A DNA stretch of 64,000 nucleotides, taken from the NCBI GenBank assembly GCA_008692225.1, contig VICG01000015.1, forward strand, positions 947,001 to 1,011,000, in the 5' to 3' direction. The stretch is from Monilinia fructicola (lineage: Eukaryota; Ascomycota; Leotiomycetes; Helotiales; Sclerotiniaceae). A program made the position numbers and the translations under genes. This document shows positions 1-12,217 of this stretch, in pieces. The notes beneath the pieces were generated by a model. That model saw only the letters and a list, made by a program, of their open reading frames with translations. It was not told the origin of the DNA and did no database searches. The stretch's first letter is position 1, and every line of letters starts with the position of its first letter.

Positions 1-1700
1 GAGAGTACACAATGAACACGGGTCTGAAGAAGGTTGTGTCTTTCATCTGGTCCTATCCGTAACACAAATATTGGAATCGTTCTTTCTCAATTTGGCGATT
101 CAGACTTTCCACCAGTTCAAGTGCCCATTGAATCAAACATCAACAAGAATCGCCACACTCCCCCAATTTCCTGACACTGAGAATATGACGATTGATCTAG
201 AAATAATGTGCGATACATAAAGTGCATTCTTACGGTTACTTCAATATAGACTTTTTCCACGCTTGCTAGGAGTGATTTACATTTTCAACATCAATGGCAT
301 GCATTCAATTTGAAAACATATGGTGAGTAAGAGGGAGCTTTACTTGCCAACTTATGCTGGACAGACAATGCAGCATGATTTTGCAACATGTCCCTCTAGT
401 CTAGAGTACCCATCGCCACCTTCCCCCCCAAAAAAACTGAAGTTTACCGCGATTATATAACCTGAAGCATCAAAGAATTACACCCTTGACGTCCTTGAAA
501 CTATTGACAGCTACAATATTTTGGGGTTCTGAACTGCTTCACCATTATCTAAATGTTGAGCTACCCAACATGAAGCTGTAGCCCAAGCTCATGGCCCATT
601 CATGATTGATCGTGACCGGCATTCAAATGTGTCACCTGGCAAGCGGAAAGTACCAAAGCAATAATCTAAACGAAATCGAATTCAACAAAGTAGATCTTCA
701 GCTCGACAGCACGAACACGTCCTGGTGAAATATGAGGGACCACCTTTCCAGCGTACCAACAGATTACAAAATTACATTGGTAATAGAATATTCTCACATC
801 ATATGCTGTACTGGAAACTTATGATCAACCGCTAGACTAGAAGTACAGGTATAGGCTTGAAATATATATTATTTCGGGTCAAGGAACTATCCTACGATGG
901 GAAGGAAGGATCACGAGTCATCACGAACTCTATTGCCGATGCCGCCGGTAGGCACCTTCAGTCCGAGTACCCCCGAGCGATCGGAAATAATAATATATGT
1001 AATCGTGAAATTTATCGATGAAGGGCATAGGTATAAGAAACAGGGCTGCATTTATTCAATTAGATGTCCTCGAGATTACGGAGCAGGAAATCACATAACG
1101 TCGACTTCGACGTCAGGGCAATCTACACATAATGTTAACTCGGTAGAATCTTCAATATCATCTTTCGGTTATCAAATTTTCCTTGAAGGCCAGCCGTACA
1201 TGCATCGCCGGATTCCTCAATCGTTATTGAAAAGCACTCATCATACGGACAAATAGAAATAGAAATATCAAACTGCAGTGAAACGCGTATACTTTGCGCT
1301 TCGATTTATGCTCGCATTAATTCCAGACCAAAAATTAGAAATCTCAAAAGTGAGGCAACGTTAACTCTAGATGAAATTATGTAAAATAATTGTGCACAAA
1401 TGGAACTGAACAAAGTTTAGACCACAGATCAATGAGAAACCAAAAAACCTTAACTTGACGACATAAACAACATCTAGCGCACTCTCCTTTACCCCACTAA
1501 AAATAAGCGAGAAAACCAAAAAAGTATAGACACCACAACCTTGGAATTGCATGATTTAACAAGGTTACAGGCGCAGATAAAGAAAGTTTAGGAACGGAAT
1601 TTAGCATTACTATCGTACCTCATATCACCAACCTTTCAAACTCCAAAAGATGCATTGTACAGTTGAGTTACAAAGAAAGATAAAATAAGCTAAGAAAGAA
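1..1700. other. intergenic, no gene recognised
   Basis: No open frame here shows recognisable protein character. The longest plus-strand frame (897-1256) is short, of mixed composition and has no domain or splice context. The stretch lies downstream of the minus-strand NUR1-like gene, so its right end should hold that gene's 3' UTR. Confidence 0.5.
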
Positions 1701-3216
1701 TTACCATCTCGAAGGGCCCCTTCTATACGGGCTCTGCTCAACATTCCCCAACTTAGTTCTCGTATTGAAGGAGCCCGAATCACTAACTCTCCTATCAGTT
1801 TCAACGTCTGCAAGTGGTACTCTGCCGAGCAGTCGAAGATCGCTGCCTCCATGCATTCTCTTTTGTGGACTTGTTTCTCTTTCTCTTTGGTCTCTTATCT
1901 CTCTGCCTGCCATGTCCAAGGAACTTTTGGGTGTATCTCGACGATCTCGTCCCTGCATGTCAAACATGCTACTAGCCTTCTTCAACGGTGAGTTGGCATG
2001 ACTGTAAATACCTAAGCTGCCACCATCCCCTGTTCCAGTAGATGTAGTTGTTGCAACCGCATTAGGTGTGGTTTTTCGGAATTGAGGTTGTCTCATAGAT
2101 GTGTTTGGTATTTTTCTGTTATAGGGTGAATCTCGCAGATTGTTGAAGGAAGCTGGAATGAAGGATGGAGTGGGTGAGAAAATCTGTCGGGAGATGGGCT
2201 TGCTAGGACTAGTATTATCTGGATCGACGTGTTTAGTATAGTTGGGGTTTGGATTAGTACGGAAGCCCTTTTTGAGTACCACACTTGGTGTGTGGATCTC
2301 AATTTCCTCCTCCCGGCCAGTCTTTATCTCGGCACCTGGTCCAGAAAACTGTGTGCCAACATCTCGCATAACTGGATTCAAACGAGGGTGTACAAATTTG
2401 GTATCATATTCACTCATAACTTCCTTCTGTATGATGCTGGTATCTTTTTCTTGCTGTGAAAAGTTTGCTTGTAGAAGAAGTAATTGCCCCGTCATCAAAA
2501 CCTCTAAAACCAGGGTCGTGAAAATCGTGACACTTGGTCGAGAATCTGAGGATAATGTCGGGAGGAACAGCCAGTATACCAGCACATGTCCCGGACTAAA
2601 TAGACAGAACAATCGTAGGCAAATCGGTATAGGATCCCAAACAGCAATCTCCCACACGTCTCGAGTCGGGTCTGGGTGAGCTCTGGACTGCGCACTTGTA
2701 TCCGTGTCCCCTAGCATACTGGAGAAGAAACGGAGAGGAGAGGAGGATACCGGTGAGGAGTCGACGCGCACTCTGTGAGCAGAAGGGGTACTGGGTGTTG
2801 CCTCGATAGAGCTTTCGAAAAGGCGGTAATGTCGTTTGCGCGAGAAAGTTGAGAGTGCATTTAAGATTGACAATGCCGTCAATAGATAGACAAGAAGTGT
2901 AGACTGTGCTTTTAGTTAACATCAACCTATGCAACCTCGTATTCACAATTTTGGTCCTTACCAAGTAGCTCAACCATCCCGACCCTGAAGGCACATCCCC
3001 GAATACATCATCCCCATTGTTATACCCTTCACTTCCACTATTCGCTCGCGCAATCAACAGCACAAAATGTAAGCCAAAGCCCAATGGATTAGCATAGGTT
3101 CTCGAATCCCAATCTCTCGTCTCGATTTCCTCTGAAATCCATAGCAACCAATCTTGAATATTGAACAAATCCGTTATCCGTTCACGAAGCGGTCTTCGGC
3201 GCACAAGTCGCGGCAT
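1701..3216 (-). CDS. NUR1: NUR1/Mug154-family nuclear rim membrane protein (DUF2418)
   Basis: Two exons, 3216-2962 and 2903-1701, joined across a 58-bp intron (GTAAGG...CACAG, branch TTAAC), give about 485 aa. The N-terminus (MPRLVRRRPLRERI) and the following amphipathic/membrane stretch, the hydrophobic helix starting right after the intron (about 86-105), and two further hydrophobic segments (about 177-200 and 205-228) match the Nur1/Mug154 family, whose yeast member works with Lrs4 to tether rDNA and silent chromatin to the inner nuclear membrane. Residues after about 235 are polar, Ser/Pro/Arg-rich and probably disordered, with short conserved-looking stretches (SPTPSFIPASF, FRTNPNP). The start is the first ATG; no stop or frame break is seen. 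The family assignment comes from overall pattern, so the precise function in this fungus is inferred. Confidence 0.82.
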
Positions 3217-3510
3217 TATAAACGATATGTAGAAAATCTACCTCACATCATTATTTGTGAGATCAAGGGGCAATCATGAATCTGATGGAAGATTTCGATC
3301 AAATTTGGTTGCGATGTCTGTTACGTTTGTTTGCTACGGAGACTGCTCTGGGATGATGATTTATTTTGGACGTGGGTCGCAGGAGCTGCAACCAGGGGCA
3401 CGGTACCGTACGCTAGCGTATAACTTTAAGTGGGGCATAAGAGCTCACCTTGCTTGACGCTGTTGCCGTATTGATTGCTTGGTAAAGTATATCAAACAAA
3501 CAAAGATAAT
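3217..3510. promoter_or_regulatory. shared divergent promoter NUR1-like / VMA7
   Basis: Only 294 bp separate the two divergent start codons, so both genes must be controlled from this stretch or from sequence inside their neighbours. It contains a CpG-containing segment (3360-3430) and no reading frame of note. Confidence 0.6.
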
Positions 3511-4061
3511 ATGGCGGCTCCAGCATCTGCCTACAAAGATAGGCAATTCCTTGCTGTTATTGGTGATGAGGTGAGCTGCAAATGAATTTGAACTCCTGAC
3601 AATTTTGTTAATCACCTTGTAGGATTCTGTAACTGGACTGTTGTTGGCAGGTATTGGTGTATGGCATATCCCGTTCTATTCTGCACAGTTCCCGCAGAAG
3701 AAGGAGGTTACTGATAGAAAAACAGCATGTTACCTCACCACCAGACTCCCAGAAGAACTTTCTCGTTGTCGATAACAAAACCGATAATGCTGCCATCGAG
3801 GAAGCCTTCGAGAGGTTCACAACTGAGAGGAAGGACATTGGCATCCTGTTGATCAATCAACATGTAAGACCATTGTTAAGATTAGTTCAAAGTTGCGCGA
3901 TACTAAGAAGAATACTGTAGATTGCGGAACGCATACGCCATCGGGTCGATACATACACGGCGGCATTCCCTGCATTGTTGGAGATACCTAGTAAGGACCA
4001 TCCATACGACCCAGAGAAGGACAGTGTTTTGAGAAGAGTCCGAAGGCTTTTTGGAGAGTGA
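3511..4061 (+). CDS. VMA7: V-type proton ATPase subunit F
   Basis: Four exons: 3511-3570, 3623-3658, 3726-3863 and 3921-4061, together 124 aa, which is the usual size for subunit F of the V1 sector. All three introns are GT-AG, the third with a clear TACTAAG branch site. The family signature is continuous across junctions: a short N-terminal strand (FLAVIGDED), then [13 protein letters not shown], then NFLVVDNKT and a helix ending [10 protein letters not shown], and a C-terminal IAERIRH...[14 protein letters not shown] segment. The subunit sits in the central stalk and couples ATP hydrolysis to proton pumping into the vacuole. The tiny 12-codon second exon is easily missed by gene callers. 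Divergent to NUR1-like and convergent with NPC2. Confidence 0.93.
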
Positions 4062-4649
4062 GAGTCAGTGGCAGCTCTAGGAGGGGATTGCATATCATGG
4101 GTAGGGTTGTATGTTTACATGGCTAGAGAGTTGGGCGTTTTCGAGATTAACACCCTCAATGGGTTATTGATATCAAACAAATGAATATAAGAGCATGCCA
4201 ATTCTATTACCTTTGATGCGCACATTTTAATGGGGTTTTCAACTTGGACATAACTCCAGCTCATAACCAGCAAATTTTAACAGCAGAGAGATTGTATAGT
4301 TGTAATATCAGTAAATTGGATGTCATTCACACAGCACAAAACAGGCACATAGTAGAATCGCTGAACACAATGTCACAATAATGGTCCCCCATATTAATTC
4401 CTAGTTCATTTATCATCGTTTAACCAGTTCTCGTGAAAACAGCGCACCCAAAAGCAAGTAAAAAAACTCCGTGATGAAAGGTATCTGTCAAGGTATAGGG
4501 CGACGTATCCCCAGAAAGAAAGCTTCTTCATCATCATGGATCATCTCAACACAGTCCATATACAGATCCCTGTTTCTTGTGAAATCCTAAGTACAAATTG
4601 AGGGTATTATGTATCTAGGCGTCGCCTGGTCGTCTGATACCTGGCTTGT
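4062..4649. other. convergent 3' intergenic region VMA7/NPC2
   Basis: 588 bp between two converging genes. Nothing coding is seen; it must hold both polyadenylation regions. Confidence 0.6.
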
Positions 4650-5277
4650 CTAACGAGAAAACGTAACTGTTGCCTCTAAACAGATGATGTGCTCCTTGCC
4701 GTCCTTGGTATATGCATCGGCGAAGACTGAGTATGTTCCCTGATTTATGAGTTAGCAGAAGGCAAACGATATAGGGTGAGTCAAGGACATACGGGAGGAA
4801 TCTCCTTGGGTAAATCAACATCCTTTGTAATGGTGATCTTTCCCTCATCAATCGGACAATTCAAGTCAACATTGGAGACCTGATCACACAAATCTTGCTG
4901 CATGTTGATAAGTCTTATCAAGCCATATTTGACCTGCAAGATAACATATGCACCCTTCTCCAATTTTTGCGATAATGTACCGACCGCCTCGATGGTAAGT
5001 TTATTGCCACTATTGTCTGATTAGCTTTTGTTGCTCCCTCCCAACACCTCAGAGATTGTGCATACGCAGTTGGAGGATTAGGGTCCAAATTGACATGATC
5101 GAGCTGTAAGATATCGGAAGAGTGGTCGGCCTTGCAGTATGTCAGAGGATTGTTGCCAGGAACGGCTCCTCCCTTATCGTCTAGAACTTTTTGACCGTTG
5201 CCAAACAGCGATAAGCCTTCTGCAGCAACGAGAGTGCTGCTGAAGAGTAAGGTGATGAGACTGATGGAAAACTTCAT
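4650..5277 (-). CDS. NPC2: NPC2-like secreted sterol/phospholipid transfer protein (ML domain)
   Basis: Three exons, 5277-5066, 5009-4793 and 4739-4650, give 172 aa. Introns are 56 and 53 bp, GT-AG, the second with a CTAAC branch. Residues 1-19 form a signal peptide (MKFSISLITLLFSSTLVAAE). The mature part has the ML-domain layout: LTYCKAD near residue 47, the DPNPPTAGNKLTIEA strand spanning the first intron, cysteines in DLCDQ and LNCPI, the PKEIPPG turn at the second intron, and a C-terminal GTYSVFADAYTKDGK...ICLEATV strand pair. Fungal members are annotated as phosphatidylglycerol/phosphatidylinositol transfer protein and work in the vacuole lumen with NCR1/NPC1 in sterol egress. Length fits the family. 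Confidence 0.92.
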
Positions 5278-6168
5278 GATTGATCTTGATCTATGGTCTC
5301 TGCTGGTATTGTTGTTATTGTGAGGCTATTTACAAGGTTGGCGGTGATGAAGTATTGAGAGTGGCGGGTATTGGCGCAGATGGTGACTAGTCTGGCTAGG
5401 ATGACGTTTGGGATTGGGTCAGAAGGACGGCAATGGATAACCTGACCATGTACTTGTAGATGTGGCTGTGAAATGAGAGTTAGGGTTACTACTGTACTCT
5501 AGTCTCTAGTGTATGGAGTACTGTGGTACTCTAGTGCTCTGTACGGAGTAGAGCGTCCACGTGATCTGCTCATCTCGAAATGATAACCTTAAGGTTTTCA
5601 GCGAATCTGATTACCTAATTACTTTTAGTCGTTGGATCTGATATTCATCATACTCGTGGACAGTCATATATATGGAATCTAGCTATCCATGGATGCTGGA
5701 TTAAGATTATACGTGGACAATTATAGAATTATGAATATGTACCTAGGTAATTATATACAATTAACATTACTCTACCACCTGCAGTACTAGGTAGGTACCT
5801 ACAAGTAAGTAGTTATATAAACGATAGGACTTCCAGTTATCTTACAAAAATATCCCAAACAACACTCGGTCTATTTAAATCCCGCAGGTAACAGATACCT
5901 ATCCTTGGAAACTGGAACCCTCCACCCTGGACTTATTACGCTAACACCCCTCATCAGCTATCTTGCTGTGGCTGAGCGAGCACCTGTCAATTCATCATCG
6001 TTTCGCCATTCACGGACTTCTTTCTATACAACAGAATTATTTCCAACTCTTCCATTGTCTTTTGTTCAAATACCTCCACGAAGCAAAACTAACCATCTTC
6101 TCTTCCTGAAACACCTCAAGATTTCAAAACAACAAACCTTGGAAATCACAAGAAATATTACTTTCAAA
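5278..6168. promoter_or_regulatory. divergent promoter region NPC2 / WW-domain gene
   Basis: 891 bp between divergent starts. It holds the motif ACCTAGGT (5741-5748), one TACGGAGTA (5542-5550), and a TATA-like tatttaaat at about 5872-5880 in front of the WW gene. The leader of the WW gene is rich in short pyrimidine tracts. Confidence 0.5.
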
Positions 6169-7142
6169 ATGAGCGACTTTGCCCCTCCTACTAGTCCTCC
6201 ACCCCCCAAAGTTCCTGAAGGATACAAAGCAGTATGGAACACCGAATATAAAGAATGGTTCGCACTCCATCTTCTCTGAAGCTTATCATTATAAACTAAC
6301 AGTCCAGGTTCTACGTGAACATCTATACGAAAAAGTCTACCTGGGAGAAACCCACCGAGCCAGTCTATCCCTCTGATGACAGCGCCCCCGCTGGTCCTCC
6401 TCCCGGTTACCCCGGCAGCTCGTCCCCCTACCCCTCCGACACAAAGAACAATCCCTACGACTCCAATCTCAACACCGAGAGCGATGCCGAGCTCGCCCGT
6501 CGTCTGCAAGCGGAAGAAGACGCTCGCGCGGGCAGCTCCAGTGGTGTGCGCGGGAATGCTCAGCAGGATTATCAAAATACTCCCATGCCGTCTTATTCGC
6601 AGCAGGAATTGCCTCCACGCGAACAGAAGAAGGGTTTCTTTGGGAAGCTTCTGGGGAAAGCTGGCGGGTCGAGTTCAAGTGCGCCACAGCAACAGTATCA
6701 ACAACAGTATGCGCAGCAACCGCAGTATGGTGGGTACCAACAGCAACAATATCCACAGCAGGGTTACCCTCCTCAGGGTTACCCTCAAGGCTATCCTCCC
6801 CAAGGCTATCCTCCTCAAGGATATGCGCCACAACAGGGATATGGGGGATATGGAGGAGGTTACCAGCAACAGCCCAAGAAGAGTAGTGGTGGATTGGGTA
6901 TGGCTGGGGGTGCGGCTCTAGGATTGGGTGGAGGATTGATTGGTGGAATGTTACTTGAAGATGCGTAAGTTTGGGATTGCCATTCGCATGATATGTTTGC
7001 GAAAATGACTGACGGCCTTTGATATAGCATCGAAGATCATGATCGAAATGAATACAATCAAGGTTACGAGGATGGTGCTGATAACGGTGGTGGAGACTTT
7101 GGAGGTGGAGATGATGGAGGAGACTTCGGTGGTGACTTTTAG
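6169..7142 (+). CDS. WW-domain protein with Q/P/G/Y-rich tail
   Basis: Exons 6169-6257, 6308-6964 and 7028-7142 encode 286 aa; introns are 50 and 63 bp. A single WW domain occupies about residues 11-45: PEGYKAVWNTEYKEWFYVN then TKKSTWEKPTEPVYP, with both signature tryptophans (GYKAVW..., STWEKP) and the tyrosine pair that bind proline-rich ligands. The first intron splits the domain inside the second Trp codon. After it come an acidic/Ser/Pro linker, a KKGFFGKLLGKA amphipathic stretch, about 70 residues of QQ/QY/GYPPQ repeats, a glycine-zipper-like hydrophobic run (GGLGMAGGAALGLGGGLIGG) and an acidic Gly/Asp tail ending GGDFGGDF. The Gly run could associate with membranes; this is inference. 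A WW protein of unknown partner; no specific orthologue name claimed. Confidence 0.85.
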
Positions 7143-7783
7143 TCTTGAGGGAAGAATGGTACGGGATGCAATGGCTAGGTAATATGAAATTATGGCTTGA
7201 AGGATATCACCTCGATATTCACTGTTTGCTTGAGCTTGTGTTTGGCGGAGCGACTCTTTCACCGATTCTTACTGCATTCGTGCAATCGCCAAAACTCACA
7301 TGTATATATATATTATATACCGCGAAATCATGATACACTTTCTGAATCTAACCACTAGGCCGTCATTCAGAAGTGGAGAGTGAGAGAATTGTAATGCTGC
7401 TTATGTGACTGGTTTCGTACCCATCTCCTACCGCACTTCCACTCAAATCATTCGTCATTCAGCAAACATCTCTAACTTCTCATCTGCAACTACTGGTACG
7501 GCCTCCTCGGCAAAGTAGTCGCCAAATCGTCTAGTATGTCGACATCCCAATTCATTTGAACCCAATCTTAACGCCGCAACTCGCTTCGCCTCTAGCATTT
7601 GCTACCTAGTTATATACCAATCGATCAGCCAAACTCCCCTCTCCCATGTTTAGATAGACCGAACAATTAAATGGTAAATTTATCCCAACCACCTATGCTT
7701 TTGCCGTAACGCCGAGATATTTTTTTTCTACTTCTCCCATTCGAGCGCGAATTGGAACCAGCAAAAGCCAGATCACGCGCAGC
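7143..7783. other. convergent 3' intergenic region
   Basis: 641 bp between the WW gene and SSL1, both ending here. No coding frame recognised. Confidence 0.6.
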
Positions 7784-9290
7784 TTATTCAACCATAGCAT
7801 CGATGTCGTGTTCCGCACTCCTCCCTGGGCCTCCCCCGGTCCTTCCCTCGATCCCTTTGATCAAGCCCCGGGTATCACTCTGACACCCCGGACAATTATG
7901 CACCACCTCGTGCGCAAACACATCGCAGTCGATACAGAAGTGGTTTCCGCAGACCTCACAAGCATACCTCCCGCTCTCGCTCATACCCTTCACTCCTGGG
8001 TCTGATGAGCTTTTCTCACGTTCGTCTCTTTGGGGGAAGGGCGCTTGGCATCCAAAACACCCCTTCGATTTGCCCGCATCTTTCCACTCGACTTCTACCC
8101 AGTTGCGCAGGGGAAATAGATGATGATACGAGCGAGCGAGATGGGTAGAGAGGATAAGTGTGAGGCCGCAGGCTGGACATTCAGCGGGGAGGGAGCACAC
8201 TTTACTTTCGCAGCGCGAACAGAGGTAGCCTCCTCGGCTTAACTTCCCGTGACACGCGCAGAAGCTCATGCTTTTTCCGGCCCCCAGCGTCCGAGATGGG
8301 AAGCCCATCATGAGTAAGCTACTTTGCGATTGTTTTTTGGTACGGGTCACGGGAGGCGTCGTAGTCGCCATCATCAATTGTCGGAAATGCTCTTCGTTCA
8401 GCGCGACCGAATACGCCGTGTCATCCCCAGCATTAGTGCGCGAGCATAATTCGCCACAGATAGCAACTTGGGCCGCGAGGCCGACGACACTAACTCTTAT
8501 ACGATCCGTGATGAGCGAGGAGATCGTTTCATGGATATCGCCGGGATCACTGGAGAGGAGCGCGCCGTAAATGATCAGAATCTCTCGCGTGCCATGGCTT
8601 GGAGTGTGAAACAGCGCCGCTCGGCTCATCTCCAGCGCATTTTGTAGACTGGGATTTCCTTGTCCCTGGTCCACGCGGAGAGCCTTCAGTCGTTCGATGT
8701 GCTCGGTGGGGTTGCCGCTCATATCTGAAATGCGGACCGCGATGCCGTCGCGCATGCCAATAATGCCAAGCTGTGAGATGGGGTTTTGTTCGAAGTATTC
8801 CGTGACAAATTCGCTGGCGTAGCGGAGAGTGAGGAGGTAGCGCGTGGGGCGCATGTCCTTTTCTGTCATGGCAAAAGAGAGGTCAAGAATAAGAACTAAG
8901 TGGCGGATAATACCTCGTTGTAAAGGCGTTGTGTCTCTCAGTAATCTGCGGTACCCAATGTCAGCATTCTACCAAGCCTCCAAGACATTGGAGAGAGAAA
9001 GAGGGCTGCTCTTACCTTTTCCTCTTATTAGCCTCTCTCAATCCTTCCACCGTGGAATTGATACTACCATCTGCCCCTTCAACAACAGTATCCCAACTCC
9101 TTTGAATATCTTCCCAAGCAGCTCTCCGTCTATTGCCCCCGCCATTCGTAGCTTTCTCCTTGGTGGTTGATCCCGCAGGCCCTGCAGCAGCCCCAGTAGA
9201 TCGTGTGCCATGTCCAGCATTTACAGTGGCGGGTGCTCCAATATCATCATCTGAGAGATCATCCACATATTCGCCATCGGAATCTGCCAT
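7784..9290 (-). CDS. SSL1: TFIIH core subunit Ssl1/p44
   Basis: Exons 9290-9016 and 8945-7784 (intron 70 bp, GTAAGA...CGCAG) give 478 aa, close to yeast Ssl1 (461). An acidic, Gly/Ala-rich N-terminus (MADSDGEYVDDLSDDD) precedes the von Willebrand A domain (about 105-290) starting LVLILDLSFAM and continuing MRPTRYLLTL, GTREILIIYGAL and IRVSVVGLAA. A first zinc-binding cluster (CACHG...CSRC...CPACG, about 320-352) and a C-terminal RING-like cluster (CFGC at about 388, CEVCGNHFCIDC and CPGC at about 425-455) complete the p44 architecture. The subunit stimulates the XPD helicase in transcription initiation and nucleotide excision repair. The chosen ATG is the first in the conserved acidic N-terminus; the frame is open further upstream but without a better start. 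Confidence 0.93.
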
Positions 9291-10169
9291 CGTTTCGGCG
9301 AAAAGAAGTGAGCCTGAAGACAAAAATTTGCGATAGTTGTATGATGAAATCAAAAGACAAGGCTGAGAGGTCTTTGACAAATGTCAAGGCTAGACTTACC
9401 AAGACATTTTTAGTGGAGCTTCTTGAGTGGTTGATTGCCGAACGAAAAGCTTAGATTGTCAGGGGAGCAACAATAACAATGCTTTTATCAGCCTTATGGA
9501 AAGCAACAGATAGATTTCATATTATTCTGATGGTCATATATGACAATTAATCTGATGCACATTGCAGTACGTGGTGGATATTAGTGCCTGGGATCAAGGT
9601 TACTAGCATCTATAGTAGCTGGAGATGACAGGATTGTCTTCATTGGCGTCATATTTCGATCCCTTGAGGATACCTAAGTATACCTAGGTAGAGTGTGCAC
9701 GTCTGCATTGGCTTCGACCCTCGCGCTGACCAAAGCTGGAGCTATATTACGCATTGAAATATGAGATGAAGTGGGGCACAATGGTCTGAGATTGCATGCA
9801 GTACTAGGTATGTAGTAGTAATGTGATCTACCTTATGCTCTGAATTAATTCTATCTTCCCCTATTATAAGTTCAACAATGTTGGGTATAATACTCGCAAA
9901 ATCACTATACAAGCCATTCCGCCAATTCATATAATCATTCCCAGCTGCGCCCTTGTCCTTATTACTCGCCCTCATTTTCGCGTGGCGTGGTATCTCCCAT
10001 CCTCATTATCCCATAGACAAGAGCTGTAGCTGCAATACATGCTATCCTTAAGCCAATATTCATGCTGGTTGTGTAACCTCGGGTATTAAACTAATATTGT
10101 CGTAAGAGTTTCGTATGCGCATTATAACAAAATTCCTAACTCCATTGCCCCCTGATTTCCTTAGTTTCG
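9291..10169. other. intergenic SSL1 promoter / Chs7-like 3' region
   Basis: 879 bp upstream of SSL1 and downstream of the Chs7-like gene, same strand. It holds one ACCTAGGT copy (9682-9689). Nothing coding recognised. Confidence 0.55.
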
Positions 10170-11372
10170 TCATGAATATGTGTTTGCGACTGGCATTGGC
10201 CAATCATCTTCTGTAATACTTGACCAAAAGATCCATACCATGACCACAGATAGTAAAGTGAAGAATGTTTCGAAAAGAGCTCCATCGATCTTTCCATTGG
10301 TGCCGTTGCAAATATGGGGGCTGATAACATAATTAAAAATTTGCCCAGCAGCGAACAGAATAGCAGCACCGGCTAAGAAGATCATCGGTTTACGCTCGCC
10401 CAAAACCTTGATGACTAAGACTGTCTCCAGGGCAAAGAACACGAATAGAAATACCAATGGCGCGAGTTGATACAGAACGTAGAGAGCAATGTTTCGATTC
10501 TGGCCATTGCCATGACCAGTTAAACTTGAGTCGAAATGTCCGGTCCAGCTGTATCCAGTATCGAGGGCAATATACCCGGTTCCGATGAAGATAGCTGCTG
10601 CTGAAGCAACCATAAGACCTAATGACATGGCTGTCCCGTCATCGATTATCTGATAGCCAACGACGGCATTCAACATAAGAATCCATAATGTTGCGCTAAT
10701 CATTCCAATGTGGATACCAGTAAATGCCTAGATTAACGGTCAGCTTCCGCGTATGGGTCTTAGAAGCTTGGTCCTACTGACTATCCGAACGGTCGCGCTC
10801 AAAGGAAACTCGCCCACAGTAAATATTTCACATATTTCGATAATCAAATATCCAAAGAGGAAGAGCTGCATTTCTCTGAAGAAAAAAATATGTTAGCTGA
10901 GAATGCAAATTAAGAGTAATGCCCAGAAAATTGACAAACCTTCTTCCCACTGCTGCTTGTTTCCGATCCGACCGCCATATTAAGAATGCAGTTATTACAA
11001 TTGCGATTCCTGCAATTAATATTGAGCCTTCGAAATAGTTAGCCTAGAACTTTTCAATAGATCAATTCTTTGGGACGAACCTAAATTTCCCAGATGTTTT
11101 CCATTGCCCAATGATATACCCGTAAGCTCGCAGCCTCCATATCCGAAGTTACTGTTGTTAGGAGGATTGAATAGCTATTGAAGCCCAGTCATTAGCAACG
11201 TTGAATCGCGAATCGTATTATTGGAACCTGGGGAGTGGTACGAACATTGCAGACTGGTAACGTTGAGTCACGGCAGAAATTCTGGATGAAATGTTCATCA
11301 GTAATTGATCTCCAAGACTCAATGACAATTGTCATTACTTACATGGAAATTTCCAAATTGCGTTGACCCCAT
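10170..11372 (-). CDS. Chs7-like chitin synthase export/chaperone family membrane protein
   Basis: Six exons: 11372-11343, 11281-11246, 11174-11081, 11027-10940, 10875-10782 and 10727-10170; introns 53-71 bp, all GT-AG, frame kept throughout, 299 aa. The N-terminal NFCRDSTLPVCNLF motif, a Cys-containing loop (GYGGCELTG), and seven or so hydrophobic helices follow the Chs7 pattern, as do VGYQIIDDGTAMSLGL, ISPHICNGTNGKIDGALFET and the C-terminal FWSSITEDDWP. Yeast Chs7 is an ER chaperone needed for exit of chitin synthase Chs3. Filamentous fungi carry several Chs7-like paralogues, and this may be one of those rather than the direct orthologue, so no symbol is given. The first two exons (10 and 12 codons) are tiny and easily mis-annotated. 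Confidence 0.83.
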
Positions 11373-12184
11373 CTTCTCTCACTTTTGTGAAGCCAGTAAT
11401 TCGCGATTGGGCGCAAGGGATCTTGGGTAACCTTGGAATGTTCTGATTGCTTTATTTTTGGTAGGTCTGCAAACAAAGAATAAAGTTGATTATTCTCGTA
11501 CTTGGGAAACTCTGATGCGCGCTTGTATATTGTGAATTGTGAAGTGTGAATGAAAGATTGATCGATGGGATAACTGCTTCACACAGTTCCTATTTCAAAG
11601 TGATTTCTGCTTCTGTTGTATTACCAAGGTACTAGGCAGGCAGACAGGCAGGTAGGTAGGTATTCTTTCCTGATTACCTATTGATCCTGGACCTTCTTCA
11701 ACCACGACCTTTCTTTCCTCAACTTTCTCAACTAATGTTTGAAGCGCTAATGAAGCACCTGGCCGTCAGAGTCGAATTTCAGGAACAAGGCGCTAGAACT
11801 GGTGGTGGGCTAGTTTATTAAATTGGCGTTTGCGCGGGATTCGTTTGAAGTCAGGCCCGTTATAGAGTAGAGGTAGAGAATCAAGTTTCGTAATTTTGAT
11901 TGTACTGTTTTCCCCTTCTTGAGTTTTGACAGATTTGATACAATCCGTGGACCTTGGAATACCTAGGTAGGTAGTGCAGAAACTGGAAAAGACGTATATG
12001 AAAAGTATAATTTTGATAAGATGAGGAGATGAGGAGATGAGGAATTGAGGAATTGAGGAATTGAGGATTGAGAACCGACAATTGAGGAATGATAATAAAT
12101 TGTCTTGTGCAAAATCATAAACTAGTCATTCAAGAAACTGGGGAAGTGAATTAATTGAATGATGGATGGATCGATGGATGGATG

Positions 12185-12217
<33 letters not shown>

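Noticed and set aside
897..1256. 119-codon open frame at the left end
   Set aside because: Mixed composition, no domain, no promoter or intron context.
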